Source of the DNA: Metaphire vulgaris
Lineage: Eukaryota; Annelida; Clitellata; Crassiclitellata; Megascolecidae
Length of the DNA: 64,000 nt
Assembly: GCA_018105865.1 (NCBI GenBank)
Contig: CM030856.1
Coordinates: 4,672,220-4,736,219, forward strand
Reading direction: 5' to 3'
Both the position numbers and the translations under genes were made by a program. The notes below the pieces were generated by a model, which saw nothing but the letters and a program-made list of their open reading frames with translations, ran no database searches and had not been told where the DNA came from. Positions 1 to 11,730 of this stretch are shown in pieces; position 1 is the stretch's first letter, and the number at the start of each line of letters is the position of its first letter.

Positions 1-1200
1 TACTCTTTTAGCATAATTCCTATTACTTTTTAATGTTCCAAAATACCATTTGCTGATTAAATCTATTATCTACCCAAGGCAACAATTTATTAAATAATTA
101 ATCGTACAACGGTACAATATAGATTTTGAAGATTTTTGAGGGTCCAATGCCTTATGGACCCTCACAACCACCCTCGCAACCACATTTTGTGAGGGTCCGG
201 ACCCAAGGACCCTCACGGGATTGACGCTATACTGGGGGTCAAGAGAAGTTGACGTCAACAATTTCATCTTTTACAAATAGTCCCTGAAAGTTTGACAAGA
301 GGAGGGTCAAAAATTGCCTAAAAATTGCTGACATAATTAATGGACAATCCCTTAGCTATGGCAAACCGTCGCTTCATAATGCAGGCGAACTTTCAAAACG
401 CAATCAGTTCAAACTGTCAAATGGCAATAATAATTATTCAATTCTGCACTTCGTCGATTAGCAGCGACGAATGATGATTTTCCGTTAGATAATTCACCAG
501 AGTGGTTCTCTTTTGGCCAGTGCATGTGCTCAGCGATGTCGGCTGTTTGCTTGCACAGTAATACATCGAAACTCAGCTGATAATAACATTGGCAATAGTG
601 TTTGCACCGGTGTCCGGTCAAAACGGCGCCCAGACAGAACGGCGAATGAATAGGGAATTCGCCTCCTGCACTCACACTGCGGTCGTTGAGATTGGGTTAG
701 GGTTAGGGTTGCATGGGGCTACCTATCTCTGCCTAACTTTGCGCCATTTTGTCCGTCTTTTTCTCAATTTTCTTTGCGCCGTTTTATCTGGGCGCCTTTT
801 GTACCATTTGGAAATAGGAAATTCGCTGTAGGTCCATCGGTGGATAGTTGGGCTGTCTTTGTGGGGCTTTTAGTCCTTCTAGGCCTTGGGCCAATTCGTG
901 TGTGTGGTCTGAGGAGCAAATTGAGGACTTTTGGGGTGAAGCATTTTGAAGGGCGAACATCTCTGCTACTTCGGGAGATGATCTGATCTCCCAGGCAAAG
1001 ACAACACACGTAAACCTTACTCGAGACAATATCTTCATAATCATCATCGCTACCACCACCACACACCTTCACCTTGATCATGATCATCGCCATCAACACG
1101 ATCATCGTCATCATCATCATCATCATCATCATCATCGTAGTCGTCATCATCATCATCGTCGTCGTCTTCATTATCGTCGTCGTCGTCATCATCATTTTAA
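1..1200. other. Intergenic, old repeat fragments
   Basis: No gene seen. 140-240 has GTGAGGGTCC units facing each other (see 11212-11310 for the inverted copy). 280-355 is a fragment of the element at 27640-28235 (TTGACATAATTAATGG end). 692-711 is a short TTAGGG-like run. 1055-1200 is a pyrimidine-biased CATCAT/CGT simple repeat whose long reading frames (Met/Asp runs) are not genes. Confidence 0.6.
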
Positions 1201-1531
1201 TCATCAGTTTCTTAATTAAAGGAGCCAGTGACAGGTAGATAGATGTGCAGTGTGTTGCCGACAGAATTTTTTAGAACTCATCACGTGACTATGGTTGATC
1301 GTAATCTGAAATGGTAATGCGCTATTTAATTAGGTCTAATTATGTAAATCAACACGAACGTTGTATTTCGCTTTCCGTTCGCTGTGACTCCGTAAACCAC
1401 GTCTCAATGTCGACGCCAAATTTCAGAAAACAGAAAAATAAGCGTTTCTGTTTTTGGATCTTGAAAATGAGTAGAATTTCAAATTTTACGAAAGACTTTT
1501 GGCTTCAGAGGCCTTGTCCACCGCATAAAAA

Positions 1532-1720
1532 CAGGGGCGTAGCGACGGGGGGGTATATCGATATACCGTATATATACCCCCTCCACGAAAAAAATCAGTC
1601 TACCTTAAAGTTTCTATGCGATTTATACGTGGTTATATGTAGTTTATATGGTGTAGTTAAGGTTTATACCTCCCCCAGATATTTATACCCTCCCAAATCA
1701 AATTCCTGGCTACGCCCCTG
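1532..1720. mobile_element. hAT-like MITE, CAGGGGCGTAGC family
   Basis: 189 bp, ends CAGGGGCGTAGCG and GGCTACGCCCCTG, flanked by cataaaaa/cataaaag (7 of 8 match). Interior holds TATATACC-rich sequence. Family copies at 9677, 20079 (opposite orientation) and 26031. Confidence 0.85.
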
Positions 1721-2593
1721 CATAAAAGAAGATCTAAACTACCTAGCAGTCAAAAGTCCATATGGATAAAATATTTCTGTTCTCCCATTCTCATTGATAA
1801 AGTGAGTGAAAGTTTTGAATCTGGCTTTATTAGTAAAATTCCAAGTGGTGATAAATCGAAAGCAAAACTGTAGCCAAGGATTTTGTTCTTTTTTTCAACA
1901 AAAAATTAGTCCGTAATATTCAATATTTTCTCGTTTTTCAGAACTCAATAGGACGCAAAAGCTATGTACATAGGAGGATTTGACTTTTATGGTGATGACT
2001 CAATCGTCGAATATATCGCTTGAATCACGCGCTAATCTCAGCGATCGTTCAATCATCGGGTCAATTCCCTCGCATGCATTCAACAGCCCCTGCATAGAGT
2101 AGACCCTCAATTCAATTAGCACTCATCGATCAACGAAGAGTGCGAGAGGAAGAAGATTGGAGGACGAAACTTTCCTTTCGCTGAATCTCACTTCCCCTCG
2201 CACTTTTCACTTCGGCACTTCTTCTTTTCGGCGTCTTCCTCTTCCATTGTATTCTGCGTCGATTGCTTCATCTCGAGCGCCGCATAAATAACGAAACAAT
2301 CAGCCCCGAAACTTCGGCAACTGGCTGATTCACTTCCCCACCGCACTTAATTAAGACAAGAGCGAGCGCTGGTCTATCAATAATTAAATCTAAATGCCTG
2401 TTATACTGATAGCCGAGTCACTCAATCGGTCTCTTCGAGATAGGCAAATGTCGTCAATTAATTATAATGTGCGTCCTGTTAATTTAACAATGTGCTAATT
2501 ATGCGCGCTCCATAACAACCGACACTTAAATCCTATGAGAGGAAGCGAGGGGACTAAGGTAAAAACAGATCTTAAAAATGTCTTGGCATCGCG
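1721..2593. other. Unique-looking intergenic stretch
   Basis: No coding frame or repeat recognised. 2340-2515 is rich in TAATTA/AATTAA motifs set in non-repetitive sequence, a candidate regulatory block by composition alone. Confidence 0.3.
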
Positions 2594-2789
2594 CAGTGTT
2601 TTATCCAGACTCCAGGCCTGGGGGTTAAATTGAGGCTTTCGGAGGGGGAATCAACTTGGTTGGAGGGGAAAGACACAGTTCAATGCAAAATTTGTGTAAG
2701 TGCTGGGATTTGTGTGTGTGTGGGGGGGATTTGAGGGTTTTTTGTGTGTGTGTGGGATCTCCCTCTTAACAGGCCTGTATAAAACACTG
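2594..2789. mobile_element. hAT-like MITE, CAGTGTTTTATCCAGAC family
   Basis: 196 bp, ends CAGTGTTTTATCCAGAC and TATAAAACACTG, target duplication gcatcgcg/gcattgcg (7 of 8). Related to the longer copy at 34160. Confidence 0.82.
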
Positions 2790-3239
2790 GCATTGCGTGA
2801 TCAGGAGAATTATTATCGTTTATAATTGTTGCATTTGCGTCTGATAGTACTACTCTGAACTCTAACTTAATTACTAAAAGACAGACGCGTTTTTTAAAGT
2901 GCTAGGAGACACTTTGAAACCAAACTGTTGTATATCAATAGAATTTACATCAGGGCGTCGAGAATGCGCACCTCCCCCCGAAAAAATGCAGCGCGACGCC
3001 ACTGTCAGACTTCCTCTTGCTTTGCATTCGTCTGGTGTCTCTGTCTGTTGTGGCATAACCTCCTCAGAGCAACAAACACAACCGTCAGTCTAAATTCTCT
3101 CGCTATTCTTCTATTGCGATAATCTGACTTTCATCTTCGCTTATCTGTCCACTGTCTGCGTCCTTCTCACTCGCCTCCACGTTCATCGTATTGTCATTCT
3201 TCTGGTCTCGTGGCCACGATATACGCTCCCGTTTCTATC

Positions 3240-3299
3240 TATCAGTCTGTCTGTCTCTGTCTCTGTCTCTGTCTGTCTGTCTCTGTCTCTGTCTCTGTC

Positions 3300-3344
<45 letters not shown>

Positions 3345-3345
3345 A
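3240..3345. repeat. (CTGT/CTCTGT)n microsatellite
   Basis: About 105 bp of CTGT and CTCTGT units; Ser/Val/Cys/Leu-only frames over it are artefacts. A shorter (GACA)n tract lies at 3530-3572. Confidence 0.95.
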
Positions 3346-3856
3346 TCGATCGATCACCGTATGTGTTGTACTTTTTATGGAACAGACTCCCCCCCCCGCC
3401 ACAGCGAGTATGCTAAGTACGTGGACAGTCAAAGTATGCACAGTGTCCTGGCTTTTTGAATGCTGTTAATCAGCATTGACACGAGAAAGTACGTTCTTTC
3501 GTGGCAGGATTTAAGAGAGGCATCTCTCACAGACAGACAGCGAGACAGTCAGACAGACAGACAGACAGACAGTGGCCGCTGTGTTGCTCGTGTGGTTGTT
3601 TTCTCCGTCATTTACGCTCGAATGTTCTGACACAGTGGAGATACTCTGTTCATTCGCTTGTTCAGTAAACAACGAAGGAACGAGGACGATAAAAGGATGG
3701 CTGATACTTTGGTGACTGTAGTATAGCAAAACTGAATGCACTATAGTAACTCAAGCATGGCGAATATTACTGCGTTAAATATAAAATTTCGATTAAAGAT
3801 TAACCTTTAATTATCGAATAGGGACTGCGAATGCTGTCTTTGAGATTCGCCGGACA

Positions 3857-4028
3857 CAGTGTTTAATCTGGACTCCTGGACTCCGGGAGGAAACTGACAA
3901 AGCCGGGGGGAATTCTGCTAGGGGCCGCTGTTAGTCCATGTAGTATTCCAACATTTCCGGGGGGAATTTGAAATTTCCGGGGGAGAAAGGGCAATTTTCC
4001 CCCCGGAAACGACATAGATTAAACACTG
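3857..4028. mobile_element. hAT-like MITE, CAGTGTTTAATCT family
   Basis: 172 bp between perfect 8-bp duplications gccggaca. Ends CAGTGTTTAATCTGG and TAGATTAAACACTG. Interior has facing G-rich TTTCCGGGGG segments. A second copy lies at 7048. Confidence 0.9.
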
Positions 4029-4284
4029 GCCGGACATCATTCAAATAAAACAATTGTGGAGATCTGAAGAAAATATAGAAAGTCTACGGAAGACATCGAT
4101 TCACAATAAGGCGAAACAGCTGAAATTAAACCACGGTGTCTCGGTTAAATACCAGAGAATCAGTCGGACGTTTACAGCAGCGGAAAAAGCACGGAACAAT
4201 TGAACCCGAAACAGACAGAATTTCAGTCCATTGAAAAGTAACGTAACATTGGAAAACAGGTCCGTCTTTATGTGATGTAAATTG

Positions 4285-4545
4285 GGCACTGTGCCCGGGA
4301 CCCCGCACATCTAAGGGGCCCCGCGCGCTCCATAAGGGACCCCACGCGCTCCAGCCTTTTACGTTTTGACTTTTTAAACCTCTTTTTGTTTATCATATCT
4401 TCTGGAGGATAAATTAATTGAAAGATCAAGCACCAAAAAAACGCGATTACCTTTTTTCTTGTCAACTTTTTTGGGCATCAGAAAAAAATAACGTTTTTTC
4501 ACCCCGCCGGGGCCCCTCAGGCCGCCAGGTGCAAGGGGCCTCACA
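4285..4545. mobile_element. hAT-like fragment related to 18750 element
   Basis: GGGCACTGTGCCCGGGACC...GGGGCCCC and GGCCGCCAGGTGC match the reversed 18750-18961 element in pieces. Contains a variant of the shared CTTTTTTCTTGTCAAC motif at 4450-4468. Termini and target duplication not resolved. Confidence 0.5.
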
Positions 4546-4639
4546 TTGGCAAACGACGGGCCTGTTGGAAAATAATTATTATCGAAATGAAATGCTATCA
4601 TAAACTCAACGCAACGACAGTTCTAGTCGCTCAAGATAT

Positions 4640-4862
4640 AAGAACAGATACAGAGACAGACACACGCACAGATACAGAGACAGAGGCATACAGAGAAAGA
4701 GAGAGACAGACAGACAGAGAAAGAGAGACGGATTCAGAGGCAGACAGGAGAAAGACTGACAGACAGAGACGGACACACACAGACAGACAGACAGAGACAG
4801 ACAGAGAGAGACAGAGACAGAGAGAGACAGAGACAGAGAGAGACAGAGACAAAGAGAGAGAG
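4640..4862. repeat. (GACA/GAGA)n simple repeat
   Basis: Purine-rich GACAGA and GAGA units of mixed length over about 220 bp. Confidence 0.93.
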
Positions 4863-5518
4863 AGAGCGTTTAAGTGCGGTCGAACTGACTTCTGACCGTT
4901 GCTGTGTGTTGTTGGTTTTTACGAGTGGACCGTGATGATGTGCAGTGTTTGAGACAGAAGTCGACAATCGTAAACGCCGAGTCCCTTTGCCCGATATATA
5001 CGTTTTAAGACCCATAATGCATCCGGGCTCTCGAATCGGTTGTCATGGCGACCGACGTGTGCGGCCTGACCTCTTTCCCTCACCCACCCCCATCTCCCGC
5101 CTCCCCGCCGCAAGACTTATCGCACGAGTTTCTCTTAATCAAAAGGCACGCAATGCACGCTGGGAGATGATCTACGGACATTGTGTGCCAAGATCCACTT
5201 CCGGTCTGTGACGTCGTCGCCTTCGATGAATTACAGACGCAAAAGCATAGAAAGTTCTGACGTCGAATCTGCCATTGGACCATTGGCATGATGAATGGCT
5301 CCTCCTCAGAACCAAGACATTGCCTTTGACACTCTAGGGTTATGTACAATGCATATGTTATATTGCATTCGAGTGGAATTTTACAATCTGACAGTCAGTT
5401 TAAAATCATTAGGTCATTATATCGCATTCTCGTTTCTGATCCTGTGGTTCCGACTAGCATTTCTTATATGTCGACATTTAAAAGGCTTAGAATTTTGACG
5501 CAGCGTGAATTTATTGCA

Positions 5519-5624
<106 letters not shown>

Positions 5625-5978
5625 GTATCTGAATGCCTCGGAAACTCTTGGTGTAGATCCCCGTTTGCTCCGAGTGAACGACCGTAGAAGGGAAAGGCAA
5701 AAGCGATGCTAAACATCTCCATGCAGCAGAATATTATTCTCTCGGCCCAATTGGCTGTTGACAATTTAGGATTTTGGCTCTACGATCCCAGTTGGGTGGA
5801 AAGTTTGGGGTTGGAGTTGGTTCTTCGTCCCTGTTACTGTTGAAAGCAAATGTTCCCCATAAAATGTCTTCTAAATTGATGTGTAGCGCTGCTCTATTTA
5901 ATCTTCTTTAAACGTATTTTTTAAATGAGGCAAGACTGTGGACTTTATATGATCGAGTAATGTTTAGACCTATTTCTA

Positions 5979-6016
<38 letters not shown>
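5979..6016. repeat. (AC)n microsatellite
   Basis: About 19 AC units; a second, interrupted AC tract lies at 6241-6292. Confidence 0.95.
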
Positions 6017-6018
<2 letters not shown>

Positions 6019-6569
6019 CGTCGCTTGAGCAGTTGGTCAGACAGACAGTTTGAGGCTAAGATGACCGAAGAACGCTGTTTCGAAATCTCAAACATCCGTT
6101 CAGTTAACTCAGATGACAGACGACATGATCCCTCCTAATAATAAAATAAGACACTCTGCAAAGACCGTTTTCTCCTTCAGCCACAATTGAAAACTGCCAA
6201 TTTGGTGCAGTATTCCTTATCCACATGCTTAAATGCATCTGCACACACACACACACACACACAAACACAAACACATACACATACACACACACAGGAAATA
6301 GCAGCCAACGTCTGAAGAAAAGAGACAGGCACACAACGTGAGATGTGAGACGTCACGTGATCATTCAATCACATTGCATGCTGGGAGACGGCGACATTGA
6401 ATACGCAACGAATAGAAAAGAGAAACGTCAGTCGATGGAAGGATTTCATTTATTTTATTTATTATTGCGAACAGCAGTCGACGAGCGAATAAACTTCTGC
6501 ATCACTAATCGCTCTCCGCTCACCACCACCACCAGCCTCCTCACTCATTGTTCTTTAGCCGCTACTAGG

Positions 6570-6815
6570 CGATGATGATGATGATGATGATGACGACGAA
6601 GATGACGATTATGATGGTGCTAATGATGGTGGTGATGATGGGTGATGATGATGATGATGAGGAGAATGATAATGATGATGGTGATGATGGTGGTGATGAT
6701 GATGGTGATCATGAGGAGGAGAATGATGATGGTGATGATGATGATAGTGGTGAAGATGATGATAGTGGTGGAGGTGATGATGAAGATGATAGATGATGAT
6801 GATGATGATGATGAT
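6570..6815. repeat. (GAT/GGT)n simple repeat
   Basis: GATGAT and GGTGAT units over about 245 bp. Asp-, Met- and His-rich frames on both strands are by-products. Confidence 0.93.
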
Positions 6816-7047
6816 GCCTGGAGGACATATCGTTGCACTATTTATCTGTAGAGATTGAAGTGTATTTTCTGATTGGATGAGTGCGGATTGGTTTTTTCCC
6901 AACGATCCCTCCTCTTGTGTTGTTTCTCTTTGTGACTTCGGAACACCTGCTTTCGTTGTCTTCCGTTTTGAGTTGAATGCAGTTCTTAAACGAGGAAGGA
7001 TTTAGTATTTCTTTCGTCAAACATTTCGTCCTATGAAGTCACCTGTC

Positions 7048-7225
7048 CAGGGTTTAATCTAGGCCGTTTCCGGGGGGAGAAATTGCCCTTTTTTTCTCCA
7101 GGGAATTTCAAAATCCTCCCCGGAAATTTTGGCATACTACATCAACTAACAGCAGCCCCTAGCTGACTTCCCTCTGGCTTTGTCAGATTCGCCCTCCGGA
7201 GTCCAGGGGTCTAGATTAAACACTG
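7048..7225. mobile_element. hAT-like MITE, CAGTGTTTAATCT family (reversed)
   Basis: 178 bp between perfect duplications cacctgtc. Ends CAGGGTTTAATCTAGG and TAGATTAAACACTG; interior matches 3857-4028 in reverse. Confidence 0.9.
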
Positions 7226-7295
7226 CACCTGTCTATGGCGCTACAACAGTCAGTGCACCAGGAGCCAGGATGCAATCCAGCGCTTAAAAGAAAGT

Positions 7296-7545
7296 GTAGA
7301 AGATGAGGAGGAGGAGGATAAGGAGGAAGAAGAGGAAGAGGAGGAAGAGGAGGAGGAGGAGAAAAAGGAGGACGAAGAGAAGGAGAAAGAATAAGAGGAA
7401 GAAGAAGATGATGAGGAGGAGGAGGAGGAGGAGGAGGAGAAGAAGGAAGAGGAATAAGAAGAAGAGAAGGAGGAAGAGAAGGAGGAGTAAGAAGAAGAAA
7501 AAAAGAAAAGGAAGAAGAAGGAGAAGAAGAATAAAAAAGAAGGGA
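7296..7545. repeat. GGA/GAA purine tract
   Basis: About 250 bp almost pure purine on + strand. Lys/Arg-rich (+) and Leu/Pro-rich (-) frames over it are composition artefacts. Confidence 0.93.
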
Positions 7546-7710
7546 AAAGTCCAAAGGTCCTCCACTTTGACCCATGGCTTCTGTGGCGTTTGCTTTATGT
7601 ACGCGTCAAAGGTTTTGCATCGAATCAATCGACCACCAAACGAAGGCATTTTCCTAGATTCCCAAACGGTCACATACTTTCGTCAGCATATAACGCCATT
7701 CATGCATTCG

Positions 7711-7988
7711 CGCATTCGTTCATTCGCCGAACGCAGACTTCGAACGAGACAGACAAAGCCCTCGGATGTCACCGGCACGACTTGTGCCGGTCGAAGTCTG
7801 CGTTCGGCGAATGGACGAATACATTCGAGGGCTTTGTCTGTCTCGTTAGAAGTCTGCGTTCGGTGAATGGACGAATACATTCGAGGGCTTTGTCTGTCTC
7901 GTTGGAAGTCTGCGTTCAGTGAATGGACGAATACATTCGAGGGCTTTGTCTGTCTCGTTCGAAGCCTGCGTTCAGTGAATGGACGGAT
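7711..7988. repeat. 56-bp minisatellite with an inverted first unit
   Basis: One unit at 7711-7770 lies in reverse orientation to about 3.5 direct units from 7791 (starts near 7791, 7847, 7903, 7959). Each unit contains GAAGTCTGCGTTC, GAATGGACGAATAC and GGGCTTTGTCTGTCTCG. A small CCGGCAC/GTGCCGG hairpin sits at the turn (7772-7790). Confidence 0.85.
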
Positions 7989-8302
7989 GCGTGAACCGCG
8001 CGACGGCGATTAGTCAGTTGAATGATCCGAGGTTGGCCCAGTCCTGCATATGCATGACATCCAAAGCAAATGCCTCTCTTCTACGATGAGTGCCCAGGGA
8101 TGACACGCCACCACTCTGTCACGCCAAATAGCCCTGTCATCGATCATAATATTGGCGAGCGCAGAATTCGACGAATTAACAGTTTTTTGGCGCATTTTCT
8201 ACGCTGTCTTGGCAACGATAGACGAAGACCTTCACACGTCACGATCGATGAGGACATAAGTTCGATTACTACAAAAGTAAAATTAATATAACCATGAAAA
8301 TG

Positions 8303-8352
<50 letters not shown>
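8303..8352. repeat. (TA)n microsatellite
   Basis: About 25 TA units; AT-rich flanks continue to about 8560. Confidence 0.95.
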
Positions 8353-8359
<7 letters not shown>

Positions 8360-8699
8360 TGAACTTTGTCACTTCAATTAAGTATCTAGGTGTCAACATA
8401 ATTGCTGCAAAGATCGATGAGGATATGTTCGATTATTACATTTAATCATGAGGATATAATATAATCACTTAATATAATCATGAGGATGATAATAATATAT
8501 GATATACCAATATATGTATATAATATATATGTATGTATATTGAACTATAATTAAGTATGTATAAAGAACTTTGTCACTATCAATTAAGAAACTTAAATAT
8601 TTTCGAAATTTCACTGTACCCAATTAACGCTGAGCATATGAAACTTACAAATATTTTCCCAGTTATTTAATAGTATTTATTACCGATAAAAAACATCAA

Positions 8700-9195
8700 A
8701 CTCTGAGCTGGTGACTGTCGAGTTATTTAAGTCGCTTTGTCTACCAATTCTTATGTATGCTGTTGAAGTAACCGCACCTAGTAAAACCAACATGAATTTG
8801 CTGAACAACTGTATTAATATAAGTGCTTATACAAGATTTTTGGCGTTGGTATACTAGGCAAAACATCACTGTGATACGAACTATTTTTAAAATTGATCTG
8901 GTTAAAGTGATTGTTAGTAATCGGTATGCTAAATTTCTGGATAGTTTGTATGGTCTGTCTGTGTTTGAGAATATTAGAGACGTTGAATATGTATGTAATT
9001 TTTGCAAAACATGTAAGCCATTTGACTAAGTAAAGCTTTGTCTTTTCCTTAGGTCTACAGTGTAAGTTGTAATAGCTATCGTTGCATCTTTGCATTGTGT
9101 TGTATTAGTCTTCCTGCTTATTTCTTTTGTTTTTTCTTTTGGTTTGGTTTTGTGTTGGTAATTGTCTTTTTAGCTGCAGTTAATGCGAAATAAAG
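8700..9195 (+). pseudogene. LINE 3' end, degraded reverse transcriptase C terminus
   Basis: One frame reads FCLPILMYAVEVTAPSKTN and NLLNNCINISAYTRFL, the pattern found after the polymerase core of many invertebrate LINEs; later codons have stops. An AATAAA at 9189-9194 followed by an AT-rich tail suits a retroposon 3' end. Clade not assigned. Confidence 0.65.
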
Positions 9196-9532
9196 ATATA
9201 TTTATATACATATATATATGTATATGTATATGTATATATATATATATATTATAAATATATAATTATTGATTATAGGTCTAGGGTACATTTTAAGATCGGG
9301 TCTACTGAGATAATACTCTCCAGTTGGTGATGGCTCGAATAGTAGAATTCTAAATCCGTTGAAGCTGTTTCACATATCAGTTGAGTGTATAATTGCTCAA
9401 AGAGTTACAATAATCAAGTTGATTGGCAAAAGCTTTGGCAACAAGAGGACGATAGGAAGAGATTCGGGCAAATTGTTTAAAATTCTACGAATTTCTCTAA
9501 TCCACAAAAGAGCAGTTTTGCTCGAATTGATT

Positions 9533-10022
9533 CAGTGGCGTAGCCAAAAGGGGTGGGAGTTGGGGTTAAAAAATGAGTTTCTATGCAATATTTCTATTGG
9601 GACGCGATTTTGGTGGGTGTCAAAACCCCTCTTGGCTACTTGGGTATAGAATGTAACACAGTGTAAGAGATGACGGCATGGGCGTAGCGACGGGAGGGTA
9701 TATCGGTATATATACCTTCCAAAAATCAGTCTACATTAAAGTTTTTATGTGAGTTACATGTGGTTATATGTGGTTTATATGGTTTATTCTGTACATAGTT
9801 ACAATTTATACCCACCCAAAATATTTATACCCTCCCAAATCAAATTCCTGGCCACGCCCCTGGATGACGACCCTTTTTTGCTTGCTTGTCAGAACGTGGA
9901 CGAGACAAATAGAAAAAGGAAAGATGAGATGATCTTTTTTTGCTTGTCACGATTTTTCGAATTTGGTCACGGTCAAAACCAAAAACCAAAACCCCCTTCC
10001 GGAAATCCTGGCTACGCCACTG
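9533..10022. mobile_element. hAT-like MITE, CAGTGGCGTAGCC family, with nested insertion
   Basis: Ends CAGTGGCGTAGCC and GGCTACGCCACTG, perfect duplications aattgatt. Carries two copies of the shared TTTTTTGCTTGTCA motif (9872-9892, 9934-9950). Confidence 0.9.
9677..9862. mobile_element. hAT-like MITE, CAGGGGCGTAGC family, nested
   Basis: 186 bp, first bases mutated to CATGGGCGTAGCG, end CCACGCCCCTG. Duplications gatgacgg/gatgacga. The uninterrupted site survives at about 11996 (ggtgatgact). Confidence 0.9.
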
Positions 10023-10679
10023 AATTGATTAACGCAGCCATTGGGTGACTGCTTTCTAGAAATTTGGACAAAATTTGAGGAAGCATTGATGCTTGAAGTC
10101 ACTGAACTTTACTAAAGTGTTATCAAATTGAATAGAATTAATTTTATGGCATTAGATTTAGACATAATTGATGTGTGTTTCGAAAAAATCAGTTTTCGAC
10201 GAAGTAAAAGCAAATTTACTACTATGAATCAAGGACAAGCACTTACGATAAGGAGCTTTTGCCACAGAACAGCGCAATAAGCAGCTGTTTAACAGGAGCA
10301 CAAAGAGAATAAACAACTGAAAATCGAAAAGTGAAGCGACCCAAGTGGCAGTGTGCAAGGCCGCCGAGAGAATTTTCGGGCCACGGTACAAAAATAGTCA
10401 CGGGCCCTGACCTGCCATGCAAGTGTGTGAAAAAGTTGATGACCCTTTTTGGCATGTCAGTCTTTTTACGGCTTATGGCATTGATTACCTATTAAACACC
10501 ATCGGCCCGGGCCCCTAAGCAGACATACAGGACCCGGGCCCCTTTGAGCTCCATGGGCCCCGGAACAATGTACCGGCTTCACCCCCCTCTCCTCAGGCCT
10601 GGCAGCGTGTGTAAAGTGGAAAGCAGAGGACCAGGAACAAATCATCGAATGATAACAACGCTTATCTCCGCCGAATTTG

Positions 10680-10975
10680 AGTGGACAGACATGCAATCGA
10701 GACTTCAGACCCAGACTTTGGAACTCCTCTGCCGGCGCAGGTCCTCCGAACTGAATGTTTTACTACCTTCAGGTCTAGACTTAAAACACATCTATTCCTG
10801 ACTGCATATCCGCCTTAACCTTGAATCTGGAAGTGCGGACTGACCTCTGGATTACAACCTCGATTCACCACGGACAAGATCACGACTACGATTATTTACT
10901 GAAGCGACCATCGACTGGTGCTGATGTACTACTACTACAATGGCGCTAAAGAAGTCTACTACTACAGTCTATTTA
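10680..10975 (+). pseudogene. LINE 3' end with tail
   Basis: One frame reads PLPAQVLRTECFTTFRSR then LKTHLF, the very C-terminal signature of CR1/L2-like LINE polymerases (FKSRLKTHLF). The 3' tail CATCGACTGGTGCTG...ATGGCGCTAAAGAAG follows. Confidence 0.75.
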
Positions 10976-11211
10976 CGGTTTCGAAGATGCGATTTAAACC
11001 ATTTCAAAGCAATAGCAGAATCCCAAATGCTCGAGTCAAACGGGAGAATTATATGCAAATACGCAAATAGACAATTCACATAACGCTTTGATCATAGTAT
11101 ACGATAGTCGTTATCGCAAAGAGCTTTGCAAGTCATATTCAACGTCCACTCCGAATAGACGTACGTGAGAGAGTTTCCGGAAGATAAATTCTCCTTCCTT
11201 TGGGGGCAGTG

Positions 11212-11310
11212 GCGCCAATCCCGTGAGGGTCCTTGGGTGGTCCGGACCCTCAAAAATGTAGTTGTGAGGGTCCATTAGGATTTGGACCCTAATAAAAGTC
11301 TGAATACATC
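11212..11310. repeat. Inverted copy of the 140-240 repeat
   Basis: CAATCCCGTGAGGGTCC and GTGAGGGTCC units match 140-240 in reverse complement; ends unresolved. Confidence 0.6.
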
Positions 11311-11315
11311 TATAT

Positions 11316-11420
11316 CAGCGTTGTCCAACCTTCATGCTATTGCGGGCCGCACAAAATGCTTAGACACTTGGCGGGCCAAGCAAATTGTAGCACTTAATAT
11401 GGCATAATTATGATATATAT
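11316..11420. mobile_element. hAT-like left end fragment
   Basis: CAGCGTTGTCCAACC then GCGGGCCGCACAAAATG resemble the hAT-like terminus seen reversed at 19530-19581. No right end found. Confidence 0.45.
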
Positions 11421-11730
11421 GGCATGCCATATAAAACTGTTATAAAATAGGACTATATACGACTACATGTAGTATAAGACTAAGTGTTAACCAAGAAATA
11501 AAAAAGCACTTCGGCGGTAACTGGTATAAACAGCTATATTGCTATAACATTATCCTTTTAACATAGTATTCCAGTTAAAATTAAGTAGTAAGTAAGTAAG
11601 TATTCAAGTGCCCCTCTTGCCCTAATGTGCGGACTCCCATGACTATGAATACATGAATGCATGAATATTTGGGGCAGAGCTTTGGAGCGCGACCTTTGAC
11701 GCTGAATTCAATGTTTACGTCTAGGGCGCT

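Larger units (their letters stand above)
9414..10238. repeat. Dispersed module, copy 1 (filled site)
   Basis: Nearly identical to 11731-12366 outside its insertions: TCAAGTTGATTGGC at the left and CTATGAATCAAGGACAA at the right. Includes the hAT-like element 9533-10022, which is also in copy 2, plus a second element 9677-9862, which is not. Confidence 0.85.

Noticed and set aside
692..711. TTAGGG run as a telomere
   Set aside because: Only about three units, embedded in ordinary sequence; more likely a decayed foldback core.
7303..7866. 187-codon Arg/Lys-rich frame
   Set aside because: Its first half is the GGA/GAA tract and its second half the inverted minisatellite; no real protein.
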